Source: Psilocybe azurescens (Eukaryota; Basidiomycota; Agaricomycetes; Agaricales; Agrocybaceae). From it: DNA of 32,245 bases. The position numbers and the translations under genes are program-made. The DNA is taken from NCBI GenBank assembly GCA_023853785.1, contig JAJIRX010000469.1, positions 1 through 32,245 on the forward strand, read 5' to 3'. Every line of letters begins with the position of its first letter. Within the stretch, counting starts at the first letter, position 1. Shown piece after piece: positions 1 to 10,835 of this stretch. Under the pieces are notes generated by a model. The model did no database searches. It was given only the letters and a program-made list of their open reading frames with translations, and was not told where the DNA came from.

Positions 1-1257
1 GATTCTGGAATTGTGTAAATTGTATTTACATTCCAGTTCTTTCTGGCTGCTCACTCATAATTTATTATAGTGTTTGCACCAATGCCTGTCAATTCATTGC
101 AAATTTAAGGTTTTTACCAGTTTTCTGTAGACACCCTGGGGCCACAGAATGTGCTGGACAGCCTGCAAAAATGCCTGGGTATGAGCCATTGAGCAGATTT
201 ACTGTACCATATCATACAGTAAACTTGATGTTGAGGGCTGAGGCTTTGCCTGGCATTATGAGCCCTTTTCTTTTTACACCAGAATTTGCACAAAATTATA
301 TTATCTAATAATTATTTATTATGTTATCAATAATCATGGTATCATAGTGACCTATGGCAAATTTACATGACAATAGCAAAGGACCGTGATCCACATGAAT
401 TGTCAAATCCATCTCCATTAACCTTATAACCAAACTGATATCAATCTTACAGATGACTCATGTGAATTGTTGAATCCACTATGCCTATCAATGTTATCTT
501 GTGTTATCTCATTAATACAAAATAAAAATGTGTATTCATTTTTCATACCTTTTAGATTCTTGAGGATTTATGATGCTGATGTTTGGCATACATGTTGATT
601 GGAGGCTGTGATTAGCAAAGAAAGAAGGGACAAGAGACAGTTTCATTTCCAACCAAGATAATGGATTACTTACTCACAGAATAGGAGAAGCTTATGGATT
701 GTATTACCACAAAATATATTTAAATTTGTACACTATTCAAAAACAGTGCCATTGCCTGCTTTCACAAGTTTATAAGTGCTTCCAGGCATGCATGCAAAGT
801 TGAGATGCTTCAAGTAATTTGTGTTTAGCAACTATAGTAAGATCAATCTGATGGCTTGACATTTGCTGCTAAAAGGTTATATCACAAAAGCTTCTCAGCA
901 TGTCACTGTGAACATCCACAAATATTGAATCTTGATATAAATTATCACTTACAAGAACTTACATATCATTGTCTGATAACAGACATGCATAAGGTTTCTA
1001 GATAAATTTGAACCAAATTCAATATTGAATCTGATTTGTAGACCACATACCTCATGATTTAAGCCACATAGGCCCAATCCAATTTGAATGAGAGAACAGT
1101 AACTGGAGTCTATGTAAGGTTCATAGAACATTTGTATGGTGCAGATTTTTTAATGTGGGCCATGTAGTTTCTTCAAAGGAAGGAGGGATGGCCAGGATGA
1201 TCAGCAGAAAGGCCTAGGAAGGCCAACAGTATTTATCAAGGTTGTATAGACTGCAAT
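1..1257. other. AT-rich, CpG-free non-coding flank
   Basis: No recognisable gene. The only open frames are short and look like nothing known. Reading the stretch by eye I find a single CpG (near 383). This is the signature of long-term cytosine methylation and deamination of repeat DNA. It is probably old transposon sequence into which the foldback element at 1258 inserted. Confidence 0.6.
1251..1257. repeat. Left 7-bp target-site duplication of the foldback element
   Basis: CTGCAAT directly abuts the left terminus and is repeated exactly at 6354-6360 directly after the right terminus. Confidence 0.8.
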
Positions 1258-1589
1258 CACATAGGGCAGCTACATTGTAGCGAGTGACATGGGCTGTAGA
1301 ACACACACAATGTATCTGTGTGACACGGGGCCAATGAATTCTATGGAAGCTGCATACATTTTAGGGTGGTGGGAAATAATTACAAATGCTGTGGGACTGC
1401 CTGCATGAGCCTACAGTTAGCATACCACGGACTGGGTTCGGCGCCAAGATGGCTGGTCAAATACCCGATGCCGATGTAGCAGTTCATGCAAATCCAACTG
1501 TTCAATGACTCAAAATACAGTATATTTGCATAATTGAATGGAATTTAATGATTGAAAACATGGTACAGCTGTGTAATATTAATTTATGC

Positions 1590-3250
1590 TTAGCAGTTGT
1601 ATCAGCTCGGGCCCGATGTGGCCGATTAAATAAACTGGTGCCGATGATGCAATGCAGACAAATCTGACCATTTATTCAGTCAGAATATTTCTATAACTGA
1701 AGCAAATTAAATAATGGAAATAATTGTACAGAAGTGCAGTATACATTTAGTTTATTCTCGGCAGCTGCATTAACTCGGGCCCGATGTGGCCGATTAAATG
1801 AACCGGTGCCAATGATGCAGCAGACAAAACTGACCATTTATTCAGTCGGAACACTGAATATTTCTATAACTGAAGCAAATCGAATAATGGGAATAATTGT
1901 AAAGAAGTGCAGTATACATTTAATTAATACTCAGCAGTTGCATCAGCTCGGGCCCGATGTGGCCAATGAAATAAACCAGTGCCAATGATGCAACGCAGAC
2001 AAAACTGACTACTTATTCAATTGGAATACTGAATATTTCTATAACTGAAGCAAATTAAAAATGGGAAAAGCTGTACAGAAGTGCAGTATACATTTGGTTT
2101 ATACTCAGCAGTTGCATCAGCTCGGGCCCGATGTGGCCGACTAAATGAACCGGTTCCGATGATGCAGTGCAGACAAAACTGACCATTTATTCAGTCGGAA
2201 TACTGAATATTTCTATAACAGAAGGCAATTATATAATGGAAATAATTGTACAGCAGTGCAGTATACATTTAATTAATACTCGGCAGTTGCATCAGCTCGG
2301 GCCCGATGTGGCCGATTAAATGAACCGGTGCCGATGCTGCAATGCAGACAAAACTGACCATTTATTCAGTCGGAATACTGAATATTTCTATAACTGAAGA
2401 AAATTAAATAATGGGAATCATTGTACAGTCAGTATACATTTCATTAATACTCGGCAGTTGCATCAGCTTGAGCCCAATGTGGCCAATGATATAAACCAGT
2501 GCCGATGATGCAATGCAGACAAATCTGACTACTTATTCAGTCAGAATATTGAATATTTCTACAACTGGAAGCAAACTAAAAATGGGAATAGCTGTACAGA
2601 AGTGCAGTATACATTTGGTTTATACTCAGCAGTTGCATCAACTTGGGCCTGTTGTAGCCGATCAAATGAACCACTGCAAATGATGCAGTGCAAACAAAAC
2701 TGACCATTTATTCAGTCAGAATACAGAATATTTCTATAACTGAAGGAAATTAAGTAATGGAAATAATTGTACAACAGTGTAGTATACATATAATTTACAC
2801 TTGGTAGTTGATTCAGCTTGGGCTTGATGTGGCAAAATAGATAACTAGGTGCTGCTGATGCGGTGTGAGCAAAGCTGACTATTCAATCAGTCAAGTACTA
2901 AATTTATGCATGTTAAACAGCACAAAAATACACAGCAGTCCGGTATATTGTTAATGTATGCTCTGGCCCAACTTGACCAATTAAATACATTGGCCCCAAT
3001 GTAGAATTGTACAGTAGTACAGTATAGTATTAATTTATGCTTGTCAATCACATCAGCTCAGGCCCAACTTGGCCAATTAACAAACTCAGTGCCAGTCAAA
3101 GTATTAAATATATGTATAACTAGATTCAATTAAACAACACAAAACATACAAAGTAATGCAGTATAGTGTTAAACTATGCTTGGCAGTTGTATTAGCTCAG
3201 GCCCAATATATTTGCATAACTGGATTGAATTAAACAGCACAAAATATACA
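1590..3250 (+). repeat. Left-arm tandem array, ~174-bp unit
   Basis: The landmark CTCGGGCCCGATGTGGCC recurs at about 1606, 1774, 1947, 2121, 2296, 2467, 2642 and 2817, spacing 168-175 bp. More decayed copies follow near 2961, 3056 and 3196. Each unit also carries a TTATTCAGT...ACTGAATATTTCTATAACTG block and a run near GCAGTATACATTT. Copies nearest the element centre are the most diverged and have lost the CpGs of the landmark (CGGGCCCGA becoming TGGGCCxxA-like). The outer copies are the most uniform. Confidence 0.9.
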
Positions 3251-4079
3251 CACCAGTACAATATGAATTTAATTTGATCAATTCAACAGCAGCACAGTTT
3301 AGTGTTGATCTGTACTTCGAAATTGCCTAAGCTTAAAACCGATCTCACTGAATGAATAGGTTGTTCCATTGCATCTGTGTAAGTAAACCCATGACCACAT
3401 ATTGTTCAGTTCAAAGTAAATACTCACTGACCATGGCCATTACACAGTCTGCAAGCTGTATTGCATTAAAGTGGACATTTGCTACAACAAAGGATATCTA
3501 TTCAATGCATATATTATTCTAAATACCTTGTGCACTAAACATCCTATTGAATATAATGTTATCCACAATCATTAAAAAGACAATCTTCCCGACTTTAAAT
3601 GGACTGGTAATGTTATTAATGAAAGTGTAATTGTGGAGACAATTTGCAGTAAACAAGTCATCTAGCCAAAGCTGATGCAACTGCAGATCCCATGTTAACC
3701 CTATACTGATCTTCTGTCTACTTGTAAAACTGTTCAATTCAATCCATTCATGTCAATATTTCATATGTAAGTTGGTCAATCTGTCAGCTTTACCTGTTTT
3801 GGAAATGTCAGATCCAAAGATTGTGTAACTGCAGAGTAAAAATCAACTATACATTGAAATTCAGTCTATTTATTTGGCAGCATAATTCACTATTGCATCA
3901 GGACTAACCTATTCAATCTGACATGTTTGGGCTGAGCTCGTGCAACTGCCAAGCACAAATACAATACACTACTACACTGTTGTACTATTTTCCAAATCAT
4001 TAAATTCCGTTCAGTTACAAAAATGTTCAATATTGTGAGTTAATAAATGGTTGGCTTTGCATGAACTGATACATTGGCA
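3251..4079. other. Central spacer of the foldback element
   Basis: AT-rich sequence between the two inverted arrays, with weak traces of decayed units at both edges. No credible coding frame: a 72-codon minus-strand frame at 3519-3737 resembles nothing known. Confidence 0.6.
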
Positions 4080-6010
4080 CCGGCTTAATTGATCACCCAA
4101 ATTGGACCAAACTGATGTGACTGCCAACAAAAAATAACAGTACTGCATTGCGGTACTATTGTTCCAATCATTAAATTCCACATACATAATTATGCAAATA
4201 TACTGTATTTTGAATCATTGAATGGTTTGTTTTCCATGTACTGCTATATCTGGGCCGGATTATTGAATCGGCCATGTCGGGCCAAAGCTGATGCAACTGT
4301 CGAGTATAAACTAAATGTATACTGCACTTCTGTACAGCTATTCATATTTTTTAAATTGCTTCAGGTATAGAAATATTCAGTATTCTGACTGAATAAATGC
4401 TCAGTTTTGTCTGCACTACATCATTGGCACTGGTTCATTTAATCAGCCATGTCGGGCCCGAGCTTATGCAACTGCAGAGTATCAATTATATGTATACTGC
4501 ACTTCTGTACAGCTACTCCCATTTTTTAATTTGCTTCAGTTATAGAAATATTCAGTATTCCGACTGAATAAGTAGTCAGTTTTGCCTGCATTGCATCATC
4601 GGCACCGGTTCATTTAATCGGCCACATCGGGCCCGAGCTGATGCAACTGCCGAGTATTACTTAAATGTATACTGCACTTCTGTAAAATTATTCCCATTAT
4701 TTGATATTCTTCAGTTATAGAAATATTCAGTATTCTGACTGAATAAATGATCAGTTTTGTCTGCATTGCATCATCGGCACCGGTTCATTTAATCGGCCAC
4801 ATCAGGCCCGAGCTGATGCAACTGCCGAGTATTAATTAAATGTATACTGGCTGTACAATGATTCCCATTATTTAATTTTCTTCAGTTATAGAAATATTCA
4901 GTATTCTGACTGAATAAATGCTCAGTTTTGTCTGCACTGCATCATCGGCACCGGTTCATTTAATCGGCCATGTCGGGCCTGAGCTGATGCAACTGCCAAG
5001 TATCAATTATATGTATACTGCACTTCTATACAGCTACTCCTATTTTTTAATTTGCTTCAGTTATAGAAATATTCAGTATTCCGACTGAATAAGTAGTCAG
5101 TTTTGTCTGCATTGCATCATTGGCACCGGTTCATTTAATCGACCACATCGGGCCCGAGCTGATGCAACTACCGAGTATTAATTAAATGTATACATCACTT
5201 CTGTACAATTATTCCCATTATTTGATTTGCTTCAGTTATAGAAATATTCAGTATTCCGACTGAATAAATGGTCAGTTTTGTCTGCACTGCATCATTGGCA
5301 CCGGTTTATTTAATCGGCCATGTCGGGCCAGTGCTGATGCAACTGCTGAGTATCAATTATATATATACTGCACTGCTGTACAATTATTCCCGTTATTTAA
5401 TTTACTTCAGTTATAGAAATATTCAGTATCCCGACTGAATAAGTAGTCAGTTTTGTCTGCATTGCATCATCGGCACTGGTTCATTTAATCGGCCAAATCG
5501 GGCCCGAGCTAATACAACTGCCGAGTATTAATTAAATGTATATTGCAGTGCTGTACAATTATTCTCATTATTTAATATCCTTCAGTTATAGAAATATTCA
5601 ATGTTCCAACTGAATAAATAGTCAGTTTTGTCTGCATTGCATCATCGGCACCGGTTCATTTAATTGGCCATGTCGGGCCCGAGCTAATGCAGCTGCCAAA
5701 AATAAACTAAATGTATACTGCACTGCTGTACAATTATTCCTATTATTTAATTTTATTCAGTTATAGCAAAATTCAGTGTTCCGACTGAATAAATGGTTGG
5801 TTTTGTCTGCATTGCATCATCGGCACCTGTTCATTTAATCAGCCATGTTCAAATTAAATGTATACTGCGCTGCTGTACAATTATTCCCATTGTTTAATAC
5901 CCTTCAGTTGTTGAAATATTCAGTGCTTCGACTGAATAAATGGTTCTTTTTGTCTGCACTGTATCATTGGCACCAGTTCATTTAATCGGACACATCGGGC
6001 CCAAGCTGAT
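4080..6010 (-). repeat. Right-arm tandem array, ~174-bp unit, inverted
   Basis: The reverse complement of the left-arm unit is repeated. The landmark GGCC(A/G)(C/T)(A/G)TCGGGCCCGAG recurs near 4270, 4444, 4628, 4804, 4973, 5147, 5324, 5500, 5675 and 5995, mostly 169-184 bp apart with a longer last step. About ten to eleven copies are present, the same number as in the left arm, so the two arms could pair over roughly 2 kb. Confidence 0.9.
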
Positions 6011-6353
6011 ACAACTGCTAAGCATAAATTAACACTACACAGCTGTACCATTTTTCCAATCATTAAATTCCATGTAATTATCCAAATATACTGTATTTTG
6101 AGTCATTGAACAGTTGGATTTGCATGAACTGCTACATCGGCATCAGGTATTTGACCAGCCATCTCGGGGCTGAGCCCAGTCCATGGTGTGCTAACTATAG
6201 GCTCACGCATGCAGTCCCACAGCATTTGTAATTAATTCCCACCACCCTAAAATGTATGCAGCTTCCATAGAATTCATTGGCCCTGTGTCACACAGATACA
6301 TTGTGTGTGTTCTACGGCCCATGTCACTCGCTACAATGTAGCTACCCTATGTG

Positions 6354-6360
6354 CTGCAAT
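6354..6360. repeat. Right 7-bp target-site duplication of the foldback element
   Basis: Exact copy of CTGCAAT found at 1251-1257. Together the two copies define a 5096-bp insertion. Confidence 0.8.
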
Positions 6361-6864
6361 ATGGACAAAAATTAACATTATAGTTCAAGAAAACATGGTA
6401 ATTATGAGTACATTGGCTAATGAACAAGAAATTTTACAATATAAGATGTATGAGAGGAACAGTAGCAGGCTGGCAGATACAACACGTGTCCAATGATTGA
6501 GGGATGGACATGAGAGCAAGTGGTCTAGTTTGTAGTATGAGTACTGACATATATATTACATGCATGTTTCATCTGCAATCTGTTCATGTTCTTCTGCCTT
6601 TGGGTCTTATATGCAACACAGCAAGACAACAAGTTGACCTCAATATCTTTATCTGTTATGCACATGTAAACACAACAATGAAAATTTAACATAAACAAGT
6701 GCCAAATATTGCATTCCAAAAGCACAAAAATGGTTGATCATGTTTTGTTTTGTCTGTGAGATGAAGTACTGCATAGAGCAATTAATCATTCATGTCAAGA
6801 AAGCAGAAAAAATAAAAATAAAAAACAGAAGTACAAATGAAATCAAGTGTCACTAGTAGAGACA
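6361..6864. other. Non-coding AT-rich stretch
   Basis: Lies between the foldback element and the Tc1-like element. Short overlapping frames occur on both strands without recognisable content. CpG is nearly absent (one seen, near 6485). Confidence 0.5.
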
Positions 6865-6866
6865 TA

Positions 6867-7080
6867 CAGTGACTCAAAAAACTGTCCAGATGTTTTTGAA
6901 AATGAACTTAAATTGACTATAACACCATGTAATCCTCATATAATTACATGATTTAAAATGTACTAGAAAGCCCTGGATCACAGCTTTTAGGAGATATAAC
7001 ATATGTTTGTATTTGTTTGGTTTATATATTATTATTAAATACTTTATAAAAATAACACATCTGGACAGTTTCTTTGTGGC
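6867..7080 (+). repeat. Left terminal inverted repeat of the Tc1-like element
   Basis: Matches the reverse complement of about 8262-8475 with scattered differences. Core repeats lie at 6881-6893 and, inverted, at 7057-7069. Confidence 0.85.
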
Positions 7081-7107
7081 CTGTTAGAATATGGGTATCT
7101 ATATAAA

Positions 7108-7960
7108 CTAGTACTTTGTGTGACCCCACTTTGCCTTCAAAGCATCTAAAACTCTTCTAGACATACTATTGATTGATTTCACATAGTCTTCCTTGGGTAT
7201 TTTCTCCCACTCCTCCAGTATTCTGTCCTACAACTTCTAGATATCCTTTGGAGCATTTTTGTATTCTACAAAGCACATTTTGAGAATATGCCACAAATTT
7301 TCAATTGGATTGAGATGTAGTTATTATGCTGGCCAGTCAACAAGCTCTATTTTATGGTCTTTAAGCCATTTCTGAGCCTTTTTGGATGTGTGCTTGAGGT
7401 CATTATCTTGCTAAAAATGAAATCATCCTGATTAAGGTTGTAATACTCCAGAGTTTGGAAGAAATAGTCATCCAAAATGCTTACATAGAGTTCTCCATCC
7501 ATCTTAACTTCTATCCTGCACATGTAGCTAACACCACTTGTTGTTATACAACTCCAAATCATCATATGTCCTTCTCCAAATTTGATGATTTTCTACATAC
7601 TGAGTTTGAAGAGGACAATCAGCCTTTTCCACACCCACTGCTTTCCATCTGACCCAATTCAATTGATCTTGGTCTCATCTGTGAACATAACATGTTTCCA
7701 GTCTTTTTCTGTTCATTTTCATACTTCTGGACAAATTTCAAGCAAGCCTTCCTATAGTTCTTAGAGAGGAATGGCTTTTTGACCTTGACTTGTGCTACAA
7801 GATCCTTTTTTGAGTGAATTTTGAATGGTTTAGATGGAGATAGATGTATTGATAATAGTGAGAAGCTGGCAGCAGATTTGTGTGGAAATATCAACCTTTC
7901 CAGTAGAGACAAGTCAAACTAGGTGGCAGTGGTCATAGGGAGTGAGCTTAAAAAATAGTC
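7108..7960 (-). pseudogene. Tc1-like DDE transposase, degenerate
   Basis: Read on the minus strand across several frames, the typical Tc1 landmarks appear in order. A KKPFLSK-like stretch follows the lost DNA-binding region. Next come the first catalytic Asp in VMFTDETKIN (about 7670, followed by an in-frame TGA), MIWSCITTSGV, the second Asp in a QDNDLKHTSKKAQ-like segment near 7410, then DWPA, LNPIENLWHILK with the catalytic Glu near 7290, and the family-typical end GHTKY at 7108. Frameshifts and stops separate these pieces, and the N-terminal paired-like helix-turn-helix region is not recognisable. The protein would cut and paste the surrounding element. This copy cannot be active. Confidence 0.9.
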
Positions 7961-8261
7961 TCCATGATTTTTTTCATCAATAACTCTATCCCAAAACATA
8001 TCACCCAAATAGTTGACTTCAAAATACCAAGTTTGACATAAGTTTTGCATATAGAATCACCATTTTCCAGTATAAAGATGATGTTAGAGCATAATTTAAA
8101 AGAGAGAGAATGCATGACTATGTAGCAGAGAATAATGGGCTATAAACTTTGGAGAATGTAAAGTTTCAGTCTTTTTATATACTTCCAACATGTTTTCATT
8201 CATTTGATATTTTTTTGCATGTTTACAATAACCAAAAATCTTATTGTGTTAATTCCAACAG

Positions 8262-8475
8262 GGTGCAAAAAAACTGTCTGGATGTGTTATTTTTATAAAG
8301 TATTTAATAATAATAAATGAACCAAACAAATACAGGCATATATTATATCTCCTGAAAGCTGTGATCCAAGGCTTTCTATTACATTTAAAATCATATGATT
8401 TTATCAAGATTACATGTCATTATAGTCAGTTTAAGTTCAATTTTAAAAACATCCAGACAGTTTTTTGAGTCACTG
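8262..8475 (-). repeat. Right terminal inverted repeat of the Tc1-like element
   Basis: Partner of 6867-7080. Core repeats lie at 8273-8285 (inner) and 8449-8461 (outer, inverted). Confidence 0.85.
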
Positions 8476-8477
8476 TA

Positions 8478-9560
8478 ATACATTAAAGTAACAGATCACA
8501 GTGATAGGATCATACAGGACTTGAAATCTGACAGAACACTGACATAGATTATGTATAAGCACTAACAAATACCAACATCACAGAAAGAGAACAGATACAG
8601 CTTATCTGCCAAAATTCATAATTGATTATTAGACTGAATGGTATAGCAAAGTCCAAAGAAAATAGGGGAAAAAGAGAGATGAAACAGGCACAATACATTA
8701 CACAATGCAAAGAATTCAGTCAAGCACTGAGGATATATGTAATACAAAGATTGAGCATACAAAGTGAAAAGAGCTCTTTACTGTTCGGGTGGACAGTGAT
8801 CTCTTCTATTTTGTCTGCTGGGAAAATCTCCAGCAAACAGGGGTTTCTGAGTGTAGGACAACTGTAGGTATGTCCCAAGAGGATAATGTACGAAAGATGG
8901 AAGCGAAAAGTGGCAGGTGTGTAATGAAGACGAGAGACAGCGAGCAAGCGACAACAAGGCAAGTGAGTGAATTCTGAAAGGGGTTCTTTTAGGTTAACAA
9001 TAAGTATGAAATGGGCAATGAGAATGATACGCGGACAGTGAATATATATAGAGATTTCTTTGTCTTGAAATGTTTGCAAGGTTGAGTAGTATGTGTGTAA
9101 AGAGAATTGATATTTCTTTTGGGGAAAATCAAGTACTGTAACTATTACAAGTAAGCTACTTAAATATGTTTTCATACATTAAAATTTATGTGCTAGGTTT
9201 TACCCTAAGCCTTTGGAGTTTAGATCGTCAGAGGCACATTGGGTTCTGATTAAATGGTTTAGTTGCTGGTGATCTGCTTCTTTATTAGTTTTGCTTTCTT
9301 GTTTTTAGGTGTCATATGGGTGTATGGGTATGGTGCCTGCATTTGGCTGGATGTGGGTGCAGAATGACACAATGCAGGCAGTTGTTGATTGTTGTTTTGC
9401 CTGCCATCCGGCTCAATAGACTTGGAGCATCTAAAGTCTAGTCCAAGGGTGCCATCGTTTTTCTGCTTTCTGTACCGAGACAGAACAGAGGTTCTACAAA
9501 AGAGTCATTGTTGAACAAAAGGGTAAACATAACAAAATATAAACAAAAATAAAAAATAAG
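8478..9560. other. Unassigned stretch without recognisable gene
   Basis: Contains a 151-codon minus-strand frame (8720-9175) and shorter frames on both strands. None shows a domain or a credible splice pattern. CpGs reappear locally (about 8880-9040), so this may be less old than the neighbouring elements, but no function can be proposed. Confidence 0.4.
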
Positions 9561-10555
9561 ACCAAATGTACCATATAATTGAGCAACATATACCAAAAAT
9601 ACAAGCATTAAGACAACATTCACAGTACATGGATCCCAGCTATAATTTGATAGAGGCCAAGGCCATATTGAAGCAGGTGCATGCAGATGCACAACACAAT
9701 GTGGAAGAATTGACCACAATAGTGGAATTTGACATAAGCCCACACTACTATATAGACAATGTGTTATTCAGTAGCTGAAGACATTGTTGATAGAAGGACA
9801 AGTACTGCATAGTGTTCATCAAGCAACTGTGTTCATGGTGAGTAACAAGAAAGGCTGGAGATGATACAATGGAAGAGATGTTCCATATGTACAGTATTAT
9901 ATGCTGCATCAACCTGCCACCCATGTGCATTGTGTGAGTTATAATAAATGCAAAGAAAAATACAGCTACTCACAGAAAAAATTCATGCAGAACACATAAT
10001 ATAAGCACACTAAAACACAGAGCAAGATATCTTCAACAAGCAGTAAGAATAACTGGACTAAGCATGCCATCATTCAATAATGACATAGGCAACATTGAGA
10101 AGCTACACTCATTGATGACCACATACCTCAAAGAGGAAAACATGAAAGTCATCCCATGGCAAGCAGAATTGTATGAAGGACGTAAAGCAATAGACACCAG
10201 TGCATGCTATTTTACAGAACAATGATATGCACCTATGAAACCAGGAATGTCATTTGAAATGGGAGTTGATCCATGCAGTGCTCTCACCCAAATCCATGGC
10301 ACCAACTTTATACATGACATGGATAACAAGGTAGACTATCTACAAGAATATGCTGACAAACAAGGAAGGATAAGGTGAGAACTGAATCAAACATCATAAA
10401 GAAGTTGCTCACTGCACAACAGCATGAAACATGTTGAACCAGCAGTATCTGAGGCTGGAGACATAGTATGGGCCACCATGTCCTTTGTAGCATATAAAAA
10501 CAAGGACAATTCTGTGTCAATGAACATTATGCTGAAAGCATTGACATAGATAGGA
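9560..10555 (+). pseudogene. Remnant of a repeated basidiomycete protein of unknown function
   Basis: An almost continuous frame from about 10005 to 10377 reads like a conserved protein: LKHRARYLQQAVRITGL, then a segment with PWQAELYEGRKAID, one in-frame TGA at about 10222, then MSFEMGVDPCSALTQIHG and FIHDMDNKVDYLQEYA. In another frame, to about 10545, follows AGDIVWATMSFVAYKNKDNS. The pattern 'DP...HTxDNxVxYY...GDIVEVQVSFVxxPxK' is one I recall from multi-copy hypothetical proteins found beside transposons in Agaricomycetes. That link is from memory and is not verified. Stops, a frame change and low CpG argue for a dead copy. The family has no known function. Confidence 0.4.
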
Positions 10556-10835
10556 GAGTATGTCAAAAGTGTTTGTGTGCGTTCCCTCCCAAATCTACAG
10601 TAAATGTGCCTATTGTTCGACGCGGTGGCTGTTTACATACATCTCATCATATCATGCTGCGCTCTATGTATCTGTCTCTTGGAGTGGGTTGCTGTCTTTA
10701 TCAGGTGATGAATACTTCGTTGGGCTTGATGCAGCTTCATGTCGGAATCTGTACACCTCAATTCGCTTCTCTCCGGAGGAAGTCGAAGTCCCCTGCGATG
10801 CCAGTGCAATGGAGCGTAGTTTGATGTTGCTAGTA

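Larger units (their letters stand above)
1258..6353. mobile_element. Foldback-type transposon with satellite-like inverted arms
   Basis: The ends are inverted copies of each other. They begin CACATAGGG(C/T)AGCTACAT at the left and finish with the reverse complement at 6353, and about 300 bp of near-unique terminal sequence match on both sides. Inside these, each arm is a tandem array of a ~174-bp unit, in opposite orientation in the two arms, around a roughly 0.8 kb AT-rich centre. The element is bounded by the direct repeat CTGCAAT (1251-1257 and 6354-6360), a 7-bp target duplication that fixes the borders. No transposase-like frame is present, so it must be non-autonomous. The architecture (long inverted repeats built from subrepeats) matches foldback elements. 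The superfamily supplying the transposase cannot be told from the sequence, and a 7-bp duplication is unusual. Confidence 0.85.
6867..8475 (-). mobile_element. Tc1/mariner-like element, inactive
   Basis: The element starts CAGTGACTCAAAAAACTGTC and ends with its inverse at 8475. It is flanked by TA dinucleotides (6865-6866, 8476-8477), the hallmark target duplication of Tc1/mariner. Terminal inverted repeats are about 210 bp. Each repeat carries the core ACTGTC(C/T)(A/G)GATGT twice, once near the tip and once near the inner end, and the inner copy is inverted relative to the outer. The interior encodes a decayed transposase on the minus strand. No CpG could be found by eye in the whole 1.6 kb, so it is an old, methylation-mutated copy. 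Confidence 0.92.

Noticed and set aside
1590..6010. CRISPR array or centromere satellite
   Set aside because: Units are ~174 bp with no spacers, in two opposed arrays bounded by terminal inverted repeats and a target duplication, which defines a transposon in a eukaryotic genome.
8720..9175. 151-codon minus-strand frame
   Set aside because: AT-rich region with mirrored frames on the other strand and no family resemblance.
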